A DNA stretch of 64,000 bases from Magicicada septendecula (lineage: Eukaryota; Arthropoda; Insecta; Hemiptera; Cicadidae): positions 118,032,573 through 118,096,572 of the forward strand of contig CM068367.1 in the NCBI GenBank assembly GCA_034769895.1, written 5' to 3'. This document shows positions 46,900 through 59,909 of the stretch, in pieces. The notes under the pieces are model-generated. The model was not told the DNA's origin. It worked only from the letters and a program-made list of their open reading frames with translations, and ran no database searches. Positions within the stretch are counted from its first letter, which is position 1. Each line of letters starts with the position of its first letter. The position numbers and the translations under genes are program-made.

Positions 46900-49800
46900 C
46901 CATTTAAATCAAGGACAACATAATATAATGCAAATATATGCCCATTGGTTTTCTGTATTAGATAATTTCATCCCTCCCCCATAAAAGAGAAAAGTTCTCC
47001 CCCCCCCCCAGCGTTGCGGGCTTAGGCAGCTGCCTAGTCGGAAATCCGCTACTGTACGTACAATCTGCTTCTTATCTAAAACAGTTAGGTACATTATTTT
47101 GTTATAAATCACACTTTTCTTATATTGAGATATGTGGTATATGTAGCAAGCATATTTCTGATTATAATATTAAATTTTTTTAGTCTCTTAGTGCGTGTCA
47201 AAACATGACTTGGAAAACTAAACGTGCTTTGTTTATCCTAGGCAACTTATTATGGTGTGGGAGGATCAGAACTTGTTTAGTGTTTAATGGGACAGCAGGG
47301 GCAAATCTCTAGAATTTGTGACTGTGCTGTGAATTACAGATATATGTAGTTACTGTACAAAAAAAAAGAATATAAAATAAGTCGGTTGCAAAAAAAATAT
47401 GAAAACAAAATAAATCATCGGTTCTAATGTGTTAAGATCCGTCTTATTCATAGTCGGTGTTGTGTATTAGAAGTAGATATTTTTTCGATCGTAAAATCCG
47501 TTTAATAACCTCTTGTTGTTGTGTAAAATTTTTGTGGTGTGGCCTGACTGTTAAAAATAGTTTCAAAACTTCGCCAACCGGCATGTGTGTGAGGTGGGGG
47601 GGGGGGTAATGCCAACCAGCTGATGACAAAAAAGAAAAAAATGTAAATCACTTTCACCTTTTGACATTGAAAGTTGTTGGTTACACTACAGCTCGCTCGC
47701 CGTAAAAACGTTTGCGATCCAGAATAGAGTGAGACGTTACCTCGATAAAAGAAAACAGTTTTTTTTTCTCCTTCGGCTTTTTCTGTTTGTATAACGCGCG
47801 CGTTCGCACGCTTACGGTGCGTAAGTATGAGGAGGAGTGAGAGGGAGAGAGGAAGACAGCCAGATAAAGTGACGTGGAAGAGAGTGTGATAGGTCATGGA
47901 TTGAAACAAAACGTTATTATTTATGTACAGTAATTATAATAAAAATAAATTCGAGAGTGATACGAACTTATTAAGCTTTGTAATTCATCTGTAGGTTTCG
48001 GTGGCTGAGTATTAATATTACTTGTATTTCTACAGTTATTTAAAAGCCTTATTTTAACATACGAAACTGGCTAAGATATAGATATACGTTAAGTGATATG
48101 CAAAATTCGCTGAAATTTGTAATAGCTCTGGGGGTGGATAATTCTCCCCCCCCCCATAGTTACGTCACTTGGTTAATCCAAGCTTTGGTGATTCTCATCC
48201 GGCCCAAATCTTTAACCAAGTTACTTTATTATCTTCAGTTTTACTGATATTAGGCCTACTATGCTTGTTCAGTTCAGCTAACATCATTACTTCAGCATAT
48301 TTGTACAGCAGCAAAACAGCGTCAAGCTTTTCCCTTTCGTTCAGCACGTAAGATTCACTCCCATATAACATTGTTGGCTAAGGAGTTATATTATTTTATG
48401 GTTATTACAGTTAATAAAAAATAATGTTAGAAAGTTATTATTATTTATCTGCTGGTTAGGAATAGTCTCAGATTATAAAGCGAAGGTTAGGGATTCCGAA
48501 GAAGATGTTCAATAAAATCAACTCATAACCGATAAGGACGTCAACTCCATACAAAAATTAAATAAACCAACCCCTGAATTGCAAGTGAGATTCATTCTTA
48601 TTTTTGTAGCGTACGGTTAATTAAAAAACACCTCTTAAGTCGGATATACCTGTTTTCCTAAAAATGTAAGAGTATATAGTCATCATGTACTAGAGAATTT
48701 TACCATTGGCAACAATTGCCAAGCTTTAATTAATAGTAGAAACCCTGACACTAATTAAGAATTGCGATATAGAAAATTTGTGTAGCGCAAACAGCATTAC
48801 AACGAACGTTTTTTATTCACTTTCTCCATCTTACTTTGCTTCTTCTTACGTTTTTCACCCTCAAGGTCTCTGTGAATGGGTAATGTGAAAATTTCGAGTT
48901 AATTCAATCTCAGGCAGGCAAATACATTTTTTGTTTTTGTCTTGTCCCTTCCTTTATTAATTTTATATAATGAGGGTTTCATAGAACAGCGGTTTGGTGT
49001 TGCTTACGAGGAGTCACGTGTTCGTCCTTGTCAGTGCAGGGCGCTTTTAAATTCTGAAGGTCGTAATACTTATACTGTGACTGGACAAGGAGGCCGGCTG
49101 ATTGGTAGACCCTTTGCTAACGCACGCACAGACGCAGGGCGCCAGACAATCACTTGGATCTGGGCCCCCAGACCTAAGTGGCTTCCAGTGTGCCTTAACA
49201 ATTTTTTTATATAAAAATAATTTCTTTATTTTTACTGCAGCTTTGAATTCTACGTGTAATGGTATTTAAATCAATTTCAACACAGAGTTCATAATTTTGT
49301 AAAACAATGTTATTTTTAATTGGATTATTTGTTCTGAATGTTCGTCTTTGTTTCACCGTGTTTTGTATTGTTTTTCTTAAAATTTATGCAAAATCCAGAT
49401 TTAAGGATTGATTGAGATAAAATGTAACTGTGATACAGACGGTAGGCGCTGTGCGCCGATTGAGTCTGGCGCGCGCCTGTGTTTGGTTTAGTCAGTTTAC
49501 TGTGGTAGTCAAACCGCCTTTATTAACAACCGGCCAGGACAAGTCCAAGAAAAGTTGTTTGTTGGCCAGGTAGTCTTCACTGTTCGCTGCACGGATCAGA
49601 TTAGGATCCACGGACGTATGTTTACGCAGTGCCGAGTATCACCCCACCCTGAAATGGTTCGTTGCCGTATGTAAGCCTTCCTGAATTATGTCCATCTACC
49701 ATGATCTAGTGTGACTTTGATCCAGTTCTTCACAATTCGTCTTATATCACGTGAGTCCATCTCGGCCGAGGCTTGGCCTATACTTCTACACGTGTTCGTT

Positions 49801-50949
49801 CTGTTGACATGAAGAGCGTCACTCGACAGCGATTCATTTTGACCACGTATTATCGTTCGGCAAAATTACACTTCAGAGTAGTTATCATCATAACTGCATC
49901 ACGTTCTTTGTCTTATGTTGGCATTATGTTTCAGTTTATCCGTAGTGTTTGTTTTCCATCGCTGTGTACGCTACACGAATTTCTGTACCACCTTTTTTTA
50001 GTTAGTGTTTTTTTCACCGACTCAGGTAGGCAAATAAGAAGACCTGACTTAAAAATGATTGCTAATTAACCAAGCGAGGATTAGTCTCCTTTGAAATTCA
50101 TGGGCTTGGTTCATTAGTTTCTCCATCTGACGCCCTTATTCAGTTTTGAGTTGTTTTCTTTACTTAATTTTCTTCAGAAACCGTAAAACCTTCATTTTGG
50201 GGTCTGGAACTATTCCTATCCACATCCACTTGATTTTAAATTTGCAATTTCTAAGATATAAACGAGCTATAACATTTAAAACGTAAGTCTAACCGAAGTA
50301 TACTTTTTTCTGATTTTTATTCGTTGATAATACAAATTGAATTGACATGTAACGAGAATTTTTTGAATTCGATATTACACCGCTGAAAAACTATCGAAAA
50401 ACGGTGATATAAACAGTCGAAAGCGGTATCGATTGTTGATATAAACAGTGCGGTGCCGATCGTGTAAGACGTGATGTCGGTATTTACGATCAGAAAGAAA
50501 TCGATTAGACGTTGGAGTGGTGGTGGTGCACCACACTCGTCGTTGATGGATACGAGCGAGGTGAGGTGAGTAACGCGCCCGCGGACGGACACGTTCAGGA
50601 AACACGCACGCATCGACCACGTGGAGAGGTTTCGTTTGTTTGTTTTTTATTTCCAGAGATGATACTTGAATCGTTGGAATTTTAATGCAAACAACGAGCA
50701 CACCGCAGACTTCTCATGGGCCAGGAATGCGCGCCCCTTCTGTACCTCTCGACAACACCTGTGTCTGTGTGTGTTTGCAGGAACAGTCACTTAAAAACGT
50801 ATTAGTAAACATATTAATTTTTCGTCTCCTTGAAACGATACAAGATACGGAAAGAAGGTATAATTAGAAATTCCATTGGTGAACGTGTATTTTCTTTTAT
50901 AAGGGAACGATCGTGGTAATGTAAAGTAAATGTCATTACTAATCTTGTT
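46900..50949. other. Unassigned stretch with homopolymer C/G runs
   Basis: A possible hAT-like terminus (inverse of CAGTAGCGGATTTCC) lies at 47039-47055, after a run of ten C at about 47000. Further G or C runs lie near 47597 and 48147. TAGGCCTA is at 48251. Open frames (47502-47909, 48942-49214, 50375-50701) have no domains I recognise. Confidence 0.4.
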
Positions 50950-51262
50950 ATTTGAGTTAGCAGTCTCTGTAACTCCAACTTCGTCGTGCTTGTTTGCTAA
51001 ACTGCTAAATGTCATGTTCTGGACGAGTGTTTCCACCATTTCAAGTCCTAGGGGTCGTGATGTAGTACTACACCTACAAAACTTATTTTCGATATTTTTT
51101 CTGGCCCTCAGGTACAGTGGATTTTGTTTTGGCCAATTAAAATAGCATGTTGGTAAATGTGAACCTTTTTTTATTTGTAAATGTATTCTTTCCACAATTA
51201 TCTATTCTGGGCGTTTTCTTTAAAATTTCTCGTTAGTTATGCGTTTCGTTGTTGAAACTCTA
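50950..51262. repeat. Composite dispersed repeat
   Basis: The left half (50950-51055) belongs to the 562-714 family (CCAACTTCGTCGTG, AAACTGCTAAATGTCATGTT, CACCATTTCAAGTCCTA). The right half (about 51065-51262) matches 52440-52641 over about 200 bp in direct orientation (TTTTGTTTTGGCCAATTAAA, TCTGGGCGTTTTCTTTAAA, CTCGTTAGTTATGC). Two repeat families are fused here. Confidence 0.65.
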
Positions 51263-52399
51263 TTTGAATTTTAGCAAATAGCCTACGCACGACGGAGTTG
51301 GAAATGTCATTACGGATAATTCCGTAGAACAGACGACTGTCATCGCGTTACGTGACAACGTAAATTTTTAATAAATTATTTTCAGTTTTTGTTATTTGCG
51401 TTTATAAAACCGTGTTTGAAATTCGATGCGCGCCTGAATTTCTTGAGATTGCAATTTTTATCAGTTTAGTTTATTGCGCGCGTGTTGGTATGACAAGATT
51501 TGCACACATTGTAGATGCATTCGCTCAGCTGTGAGAGGACGGGCGATCATGATTGTGACGATGATGCTGTTACAGTAGTGGCAGATGAAATCCCTCCGAA
51601 GCCGTCCTGAACCACCATTATACTTTTGGGCCAGTGCATTTTCGTTAGAAACCATGGACGATCGTTGACCTGAGCGATTATTACGAGTGTATTGTCCCCT
51701 TTGTTTCTTATATAGAGACAAAGAGAGCGAGAGAAGAGTCGTCACCGTCCGGCAGACCGAAGGTTTCATGTGGAAGAGAAGAAAACGAGATGAACATATA
51801 TTGACTGAAGGTATTGATTAATGCAGCCGACTGTGAGTGTATTGCCCTTCGTGTCATGTACAGAGAGAGAGAGTGATCGTGAGGGGGGAGTCACAGGGTT
51901 ACATGTAGCTGACCCGTCACGTACGTACATGCGAAATCCTGACACGGGTCGTCTCTCACCAGCGTGGAGAAAACTTCTTACGACCCGGCTAGCTGCCATC
52001 TTCCGCTGTGCTTTGTGTAGGCCTATAAGAAGTGTTGAAGTAAATATTGTTTGGACCACGAGAATCTGCGATGATATTGATAACGTATAACAAGTTTTTA
52101 CAGATATTCTCTCTCTCTCTCGCGCGCACGCGCGCTCACTCTTAGTTTAACTGCATAAACATTGAACATTTTCTGAGTGTGTTCTGACGTGCAAGGACGT
52201 AGCGAAATAAAACGTTCTTAACGAAAAAAAAAAACTCCAAGAGGCATTACTGAAGTTTCTTGACGCGTCGCTGACACTCCAAAAGGAGACAGTTGTTACC
52301 TAACAAGTAGGTAGACGATTGAGTCGATAATAATTAAGTGCATTGCTATGTGTACTCTGTAATTACATCGATTGTACGATTGTAAGCTGTACGTGTATT
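51263..52399. other. Unassigned stretch
   Basis: A (CT)n then CG-rich tract lies at 52109-52136; TAGGCCTA at 52018. No gene is recognised. Confidence 0.4.
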
Positions 52400-52641
52400 C
52401 ACCAGGGTTCGAATCTGTGACTTTAAGTAGGCTACTACACTACGCTACACAACTTGTTTTCGATATTATTTTTTATCTGGCCCTCGGGTACAATCTGTTT
52501 TGTTTTGGCCAATTAAAATAGCATTTTGGTGAGTGTGAACATTTTTGTTTGTTTATAAATATATTCTTTCCACAGTTATCAATTCTGGGCGTTTTCTTTA
52601 AATTTTCTCGTTAGTTATGCTTTTCGTTGTTGAAAGTCTAC
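52400..52641 (+). repeat. Dispersed repeat, second copy, possible SINE
   Basis: The body matches 51065-51262. Just upstream is AGGGTTCGAATCTGTG, close to the pol III B box and tRNA T-arm, so this family may be a tRNA-derived SINE with a conserved 3' body. An A box is not clear. Confidence 0.45.
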
Positions 52642-52951
52642 AGTTCCTTAGGAAATCAGTCTTGAGTTCCAATAATTTTCCTTTTTTTTTTCAGTTTATT
52701 TCGTAGTTTGTAGTAGGTGATAAAAAGCGGATTTGAAGAGAGTCTGGGTAGATTAACACTTAGTGACGTAAATCTTCTTTCCTCACTGCATATTGTGACG
52801 TCAAGGTCGCATTGGAATTGATCAGTCCCATCGTTTTCTTTGCCGACCCAAGGGCCGTCATCCTTTTGGTTGGATATTCAAATACGATTTAGTTGAATGA
52901 TTTTTTGGGTAATCTATACGACATTTTAATAATGTTGAAGTTCTTAGAAAG

Positions 52952-53215
52952 ATGAAGAAAGATAGGGAAGTTATTAGCTCAGTGAAGATAAGAAAGCTTC
53001 AGTATCTGGGACATCTCATGAGAAATGAACGGAGATTTTACTTATTGCAGTCCATACTACAGGGAAAAGTCCTTGGAAAGAGAAGAGCTGGGCAACCAAG
53101 AATATCATGGCTGAAAAATTTAATTACCTGGTTTGGCACTAATAAAACTGATTTATTCCGTGCAGCGGTACAGAAAGTAAAATTAGTTTCATTGTTTTAC
53201 ATATTGTCCCGTTAA
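52952..53215 (+). pseudogene. LINE (RTE/BovB-like) C-terminal fragment
   Basis: An open frame of 87 codons reads VKIRKLQYLGHLMRNERR, YLLQSILQGKVLGKRRAGQ then PRISWLKNLITWFG and LFRAAVQKVK. KLQYLGHLMR, GKR-GR-ISWL and LFRAA are the ordered motifs at the end of RTE-like endonuclease-reverse transcriptases in many insects. The upstream RT is absent. The frame is intact over this short length, so the fragment is moderately young. It ends 5 bp before another LINE piece on the opposite strand. Confidence 0.8.
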
Positions 53216-53219
53216 TGTA

Positions 53220-53680
53220 GTCGAATTTTCCGATCTTATTAGGCACGAGAGGAACTTCGTGGACCTGCAGTGTATACCCCAGGAATTTGAACGTATTTAC
53301 TCTTTCAGTTTGACGGTTATTAATGACTGTTTACTCCTAACGCCGTCTAAGCCCTTAAACATTATGGCTTTTTTTGAAGTTGACATTGCGGCAGTATATT
53401 GTATAGCAGTTAATTGTAGCTCTTTGTGGGGAGTCTTCGTTGTCAGCGCTAATATTGCCTGATCATTGGCGAATAAGCTTGTTGTTTAAAAAGTCAGTGT
53501 CATTGGCCTGTTTTAAGTTGTCGTATCCATTGTCGTTACTGTGAGCAAATAAAGTATCGGGGACGCGCTACAACCTTGTCGCATGCCGAGGTTTGTCCTC
53601 ATACAGTTTCGCTTTCAGCATGGGTTATTTTTGAGTCTCTGTACCTACTTTAACTATCTGTATCGAATACCAGGCGCGGA
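53220..53680 (-). pseudogene. LINE reverse transcriptase core fragment
   Basis: The minus strand shows LGMRQGCSASPILY-like sequence (RT motif with RQGC..SP), then LFANDQAILALT (the FADD catalytic box with one Asp changed to Asn), STSKKAIMFKG and a FLGYTLQVHE-like segment. Frameshifts and stops interrupt it. Motif order is that of a non-LTR reverse transcriptase. It converges on the plus-strand RTE-like tail at 52952-53215. Confidence 0.7.
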
Positions 53681-54070
53681 TCCAGGGGGAGTGAAGGGGG
53701 CGGCCCCCCAAACGCCTCAATTTCAATGTTATAATCAAAGAAATTTTTATACTTTTTGCATAAAAAACCACGGAAAAGTTTTTAATAAGTTGTAATTTTT
53801 TAATAAGTGTCGTAAGGCATGTTGAAAATTAAAGTATACGTTCAAAAATTATTTCTTTATATGATAAAATAGATTTTGTCATCTTTAGATTTTTGTAACG
53901 CAAATATAATATATTTGAATATTTAAAAATAATCATCTGTTTTTATCATTATGATTTTAATTAATACTGTAATCTGCAGAAGTCACTCTTCCTTTTTTTC
54001 ACCCCTCCCCCCGAATTGACCACTAGCTCTAGTTCGCCCCCCCCCCCAAATTCTTGAATGCGCGCCTGAA
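53662..54070. mobile_element. MITE with AGGCGCG ends, about 410 bp
   Basis: The left end CAGGCGCGGATCCAGGGGG and the right end (inverse CAGGCGCGCATTCAAGAATT) form short imperfect terminal repeats, each adjoining a G or C run. AATAC adjoins both ends and may be part of the target duplication. Non-autonomous elements with a CAGNGGCGGATC terminus are common and usually hAT-like, but the full 8-bp duplication is not visible. No transposase. Confidence 0.5.
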
Positions 54071-56371
54071 TACGTTGGCGTTATGTGCTATAATTTTGTC
54101 TAAATAAAACAAATTAACCGTTGTTACTTAAAACCATGTCATTGTTATTTAACGTGAGACAGCGACTGGTTATATCCCATCTTAAACAACACCATTAAAA
54201 CATTATTTTGGAATCAAATGCTACCGAGACATCGTATCGAACGTTCGGTAGAAATTCGTTAATGTACGTACGACGCGCACCTGTGTGTGTGTCTACGACC
54301 GGACGATTTATAGCGTTTACGTGCTCTTACGTTGGCAGCGGTGCGTACGGTCTTCGCGCGCACGCGCGTTCCGTCGCACACTCGTAAATGTAATTAGCGT
54401 TTTATTATTTAGTACCGATAAGACGGGCCAAAAATAAAATCGCGTCCTCCTCGTTTCCTCGTTAATGACATCGAACCGCCGATCGATCGATATTACCGGA
54501 TTATCTGCTGAGAGACGTAATCCGCTGCCTTTGTGATCTCGTGTACCGTGTAAAAACGTTATTAAATATACGTCGTGCGTACGGTTGCGTCTTCGCTGTT
54601 GTTACGTAGCGCCATTGTAGACGTTCGTAATACGACATAAGCTTTTTTCTCTTTCTCGATATTTTGACTTCTTGTAATCTGTGTCTAGCGTTTTCTGAAA
54701 ATGCAATCCATACGTCCGATTCACTTGCACAGTTCATAATAGACTTACTTTTGGTTTGCGAAGTTTTAGGAGAAAAGATACGACCAAAATATATTCGTTT
54801 TGTATATAGAACTCCACTAGCAAATGATTTGTCACTGTTTTTATCTGGACGGAGAAAGTAGAATCAATAAAGATTTTTAAGCTGTCTTCTGCCGATGACG
54901 GTAATGAAATAGGCTGTTACAACAGGCGATTGCAAAACTTGCTTCATCGTCTGGTGACTAATCGCACGGAAATTATAACGTGACACCAATTTGTACACTC
55001 ATACTACACTATGATGACCATACGTCCCGTTAATAACGCGATTGTCACCTTTTTTTTTTTGCTCTTTGTACCGTTGTCCCAGGAAAAATATAAAGGGACA
55101 CAAAATTCTCCTTTTTTTCAGGAAGCATTGAATTATATCTTAAACACTTTTAAAAATCTGCTCATGACTGAGCCACCCTTTCGCTATCACAATTCAGGAC
55201 GCCTCATCGTAGGTATTCACTCATTTTAATTGATTATGCCTTCGGCGCATAAACTCATCAACTGACTGTTACAGCATCTGTTGAAGTGAGTTGACAATGC
55301 GACAGTTCGCGAGTTACTTTGAAACAAGCCACTGCAAATTGAGATCAACTCGTCTTTCGCACAACTCAAACCGTACGTCCTTAGCGGCAAAACGGAACGG
55401 CTGTAGGAAAAGTGTATTTGTAGACCTTCGTAAGTGCAGAGATGTAAATGCTAATGAACATGTATGGACCAGAGACGGGGAGGGACTTAAAGGAAAGGTA
55501 AACTACAGAGTTTAAGCCAAGAAATCGTACGGCAAAACGAAGCAATAAGAATAAGGTACTGGTTTTGCCTTGTTTTTAGATTGGGGCCAGAAAAACAGCG
55601 AAACCGGTACTCGACAGCACGATACATGGTCTCAAAAGGAGAAGATGACTAAGGATGAGGTAGCCTAGGACATGGAACGAACAACTCAAACTGGAACTGG
55701 ATACTGGGAACTGGAACTGCGTACAAGGAACTGGAGAATGTTGACAATCAGTGGAGGCGGATCGTATTGGAGGCCAAGGCTCATCGTGGACTCGAGCGGT
55801 AAAGCGAAAAAGGAACAGTAAGGAGGGCGCCGTACTTAGTTTACTTAAGACTTTTCTACACACGGATGCGTAAAATAAATATATTTAATGAGGAGTCCGA
55901 TTCGCTCACATGTCTCCTTCCATGTCACCCCCCCCCCGCACTTGGGGCTGTATTGATTCTCAATAAATTGGACCTTTCTGCAGCAAAGAGGATATTAACA
56001 AATATCATGTTGAGATATACTACTAGCGTTTGATTCAGTGAAGAGTATTTCTAAGATAGGGCAAGATTTAATTATTTTTGACCCCGACTAGGATCCTCTT
56101 ACGGAGCTGTAGTTCTCCGTAAGATATTTGTTGCAAGCTGCGCTTCGCTTCGCTTACGTGTGTATGAACGAAACCGACGAACGAGAACGGATAGCGGGGA
56201 GAACGTTTGTTTATCTAAGACGGCGTCTGTGTGACGACAAACGTATCCCTTAACGTTTTAAGGTGGATTTAAGGGAGCCACAAGACTCGCAATAGATCCT
56301 AGTTGACGTAGACACGTGGGCTTTGGCCTGTCTCTCTTCTTTCTTGTCTCGATCGTGATTTGTTACTAGTA
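54071..56371. other. Unassigned stretch
   Basis: No gene or element is recognised. The frame at 55576-55863 lies in low-complexity AACTGGAACTGG-type DNA. A run of ten C lies near 55928. Confidence 0.4.
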
Positions 56372-56612
56372 GGGTAACGGAGGGTAAGAGTACGCACCTA
56401 GTAGATTTTTGGAGAAATCTCAGGTAATAAAAAAGATAACTTCAAAATGTTACTAAACGTTCTTTGTTTATTAATGAACAATTACACAAAGTCTCGTTAA
56501 CTTTAAAATAAACATAAAGTAGGAAATCGGAAAAACAAAAAAAAAGCCAAATGCGTACTCTTGGGCTACTAGGCGGCAAAGAGTACGCACTGTGAGGGGC
56601 TAAGAGTACGCA

Positions 56613-57255
56613 CTAGCAATAATCGCAAATAAACGGCCCACTACCTTCATAGGCGGAGCGGTCCTCGTGCCACCACTCCTTACACAAGCCGCACTGTACC
56701 CAATCGTCAGAATAGGAATGTCCACATCCTGCGCACAATGTTGATTCGTCCTCTTCATCCTCGTAAATTACAGCTTGAGCCGAACTTGTGGAAGGTTTTG
56801 GATCTTCGCGGGATGGTTTTGGATCTTCGTATTTCAACTGCTTCTTGATATTTGGTTTCTTTATAATTTTACCATCTGCTTTCACATTTTTCTTCAAAGC
56901 TCTTTCTACTATTCTTTTTTGTTTTGCCTTCTCTAGGTCCTGTTTCTCCTTTTCTTTTGCCTCTAAATCATTTTTAAATGGTGAGGAAGTGATAACTTCA
57001 GATTTTTGTCCACGTCTCTTCCTCTTTTGATTCTTACCTACTTCTACCTTGATTTGAGGAAGTGGAAAAATTGTGCTAATACCTACAATAGGTCTACTGA
57101 TATTCAAAGTCCTATTTTCTGGATAAATCGTTTCTATTCCTGATGGATCTAGCGATTTGCCGTTTACTTTTCCCAGCCTCCAATCCCCGCTTGGCCTCTT
57201 CAATTTTCTCCGCAGTGACAATTTGTCTGTCTGTTTTCCGTTTATACGGCGCCAT
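56613..57255 (-). pseudogene. Internally deleted pogo transposase: HTH start joined to PHD end
   Basis: From the ATG at 57255 one frame reads KRKTDRQIVTAEKIEEA then GKSKRQIARSI, a psq-type helix-turn-helix N terminus. The reading then continues only in a neighbouring frame, with basic and charged segments (KRKRRGQKSEV, EAKEKEKQDLEKAKQK) and a C-terminal PHD finger: CAGC, CGLC, H.DR, CDYC. The catalytic DDE domain, normally over 250 residues, is absent. One zinc ligand has changed from Cys to Arg by a single T-to-C change. The same HTH-DDE-PHD layout is inferred for the 41.3-kb element. A CTAAAATAAAA stretch just upstream on the plus strand reads as a splice acceptor for this gene. Confidence 0.85.
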
Positions 57256-57290
57256 TTCACAGAAGAAAAGAGATCTAAAATAAAAAAAAA

Positions 57291-59608
57291 TTGAAGAGGG
57301 TTTTAAGTAAAATATGGTTTAATAAACAATGTCTGGATAATAATGTCATCCCAAAGTACGCTCAAGTTAAAATTAAAAATAAGAACAGTGTAGCCAAAAA
57401 AGTAAAAGAACAAAGCGAGAAGTTGTGGATAAAACTGGAAATAAGGTCACTCTACGGCTTAATCAATAGATATAATAGGGAATTATATGACAGACACATA
57501 GAATTGTTAAGAATATACTCGTATGTAGAGTTAGAAGAAATATTATATAATTTTGGTTTGGGGTACGTAGAAAAGAAATTGGAAAATAAAAATAAAAAAA
57601 TGGTAGATAAGTTAAATAAATTAATAAGAAAGAACGAAGTAAAAAAGGAACACCTCTCTAAGAATAACTATGAAAAAAGAGTAATAAACCTTACAGAGGT
57701 GAATTTCAATACAGAAGAAAAAGAAATGTTAGCAAAAGGCTTAAAATACGCACCGCCACCAGAATTAAATCAAGAAAAAACGATTATTGAATGCGAAAGC
57801 ATAATACAAAAACTAGGAAATGAAAATGATAAAAAAAGAATAAGGTGGGAAGTAGGGAATGTAGTAGATAAAATATTTAAGAAAAGTTTGTATAATTCAA
57901 AAAATGAACAAAAAATCAAATCAACTGTAACTAAACTAAAGAATAAAATAAAGAAAAATGATATTATAGTTACGAAGGCGGACAAAGGAAATACAATGGT
58001 ACTACTGAGAAAGGACGAATACATAAAGAAAACGGAAGAATTTATAAGGGAAGGACCATACGAGGAAATAAAGTATGATTATACAAGTAAGTACCAGTCA
58101 AGGATAAAACAAATGATGAAACAGATAACATTTATAGAAGAAAATAAGAAAAAGTATTTATTGGAAAGTAATCCAACAGCACCAACTTTTAAAAGTCAGG
58201 TTAAGATACATAAAGAAGGAAAACCAATTAGACCGATTGTTTCTTTTATTAATGCACCTATTTATAAATTATCAAAGGAAGTAGCAGAGTACTGAGAGAG
58301 AAATATGAATTTGGGACAAAATACAACATAGAGAATAATGTAAAATTGATAGAAAAATTAGAAAATATTAGGATTAATGTAAATACAAAATTGATATCAC
58401 TGGATGTTAAGGACATGTTTACCAATATCACAGTAAATAAAGTTATTAAGTTAATAAACGATAATAATATGGGAGAATACAGGTATAAAAAGCAGTTGAT
58501 GAAAGTAATTAAAGAATGTGTAAATCAGAACTATTTTAGGTTTAATAACAAGTTTTATATACAGAAAAAAGGTTTACCTATGGGGTCTTCATTATCCCCT
58601 ATTCCTGCTGAAATATACATGAATGATTTTGAAAAGCAATTAATAACTTCCACTAAGTATAAAGACAATATAAAATTATGGTCTAGATACGTTGATGATG
58701 TATTAGTAATTTGGGAAGGAAGCATAGAAGAAGTGCATGAGTTTATAAATGAGGTAAATAATAAGGATAAAAACTTACAATTTAAAGAAGAGATAGGAGG
58801 TAAGAAAATAAATTACTTAGATTTGAACATAGAAATTAAGGATAATGAGAAACTACAGTTTGGGATATTTAGGAAAGAGTCGTATTCTGATATAATTATA
58901 CCAAGAGAGTCTTACCACCCATATAGATATAAAATGGCGGCAATCAATACATTTTGTTACAGAGCTCAGAAGTGTTTAAAAGAGAACGAATCAAAAGATA
59001 GGGAGTTAAAAACGATAAAGGGAATTGTAAGGAATAATAATTATAACACCAACATAGTGGATAAAGTTATGAAAAGGGTTAACATACAAAAAGCTAAAAT
59101 AGAACCAGAACAGAAGAATTATGCAGGGTCATTGACATACATAGGTTCACATACTAGAAAAATTATAAAATGTTTTAATAAATATGGAGTAGATATAGCT
59201 ATTAAAAAATGTGAAACGGTATTTGATAAGATAAGGAATAAGAATATAGAAAAAATTCCAGTATTACAGAAAAGCGGAATTTATAAATTAAAATGTAAAG
59301 ACTGTAACAAAGTGTACCTAGGTGAGACAGGACGAAAATTCGTATGCAGGTTGTCTGACCACAAACGTGGAGAAGGTAATAGAACAACCAATTCGTTATA
59401 TGCAAGACATTTCATAGAAGACAACCATAAGTTTGTTAATCCTTTGGAAGAATACGAAATTGTAAAAGTGGTAAATAACACAGTTGAAAGGAAGCTTAGA
59501 GAGGAGTTAGAAATATTAAAAGAAAGAGAAAAAGGGTTAGACAATTTAATTAATATTAAAATTAAATTTGATAATGAAGAAATATTTTATAACATGATTA
59601 AGAAGTAA
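57291..59608 (+). pseudogene. Penelope-like reverse transcriptase with GIY-YIG endonuclease, one frameshift
   Basis: PLE proteins copy their RNA at chromosomal nicks made by their own endonuclease. The first part (57291-58295, TTG or an upstream start) has a basic N-terminal region, then TKADKGNTMVLL (RT motif 1, residues about 225-236) and KSQVKIHKEGKPIRPIVSF (motif 2). A single-base shift near 58291 causes a TGA. The second part continues at once in another frame and is listed as open from 58346: LDVKDMFTNI (motif A, residues 19-28), KGLPMGSSLSPI (75-86), YVDD (115-118) and INYLDLNIE (155-163). The endonuclease follows: GIYKLKCKDC (311-320), YLGETGRKFVCRLSDH (324-339), and H355/H361, matching the CCHH arrangement of PLE endonucleases. 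Total about 770 residues. Apart from the frameshift the frame is open, so the copy is young. Confidence 0.92.
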
Positions 59609-59909
59609 ATGATAGAGGACAGATAGATAAGATTAAGAATTATTTGCATAGTACTAATTGGATGGTTAAAATAAGGGTGTGTGACTGACCCACATGTGTG
59701 GAGAGGAAGTAGGGTAAGTTTAAAAGGATGCACACACACACACACACAATACTGAAACACAAGGAATTTGCTAGAAAAATATGTAACTGTACAGATGGTG
59801 TGGGACAGGGTTTAGGGGTGGGGAAGGGGTCATTTATATTATAGCTTGTTGTGTGTGAGCAGGGTGGGGGAGAGGGGTGAAGGGTTTGTTTTTAAAATAA
59901 TTTCTGCCT

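Noticed and set aside
57770-58024. Minus-strand frame inside the PLE
   Set aside because: Shadow of the PLE reading frame, as are those at 59202-59544.
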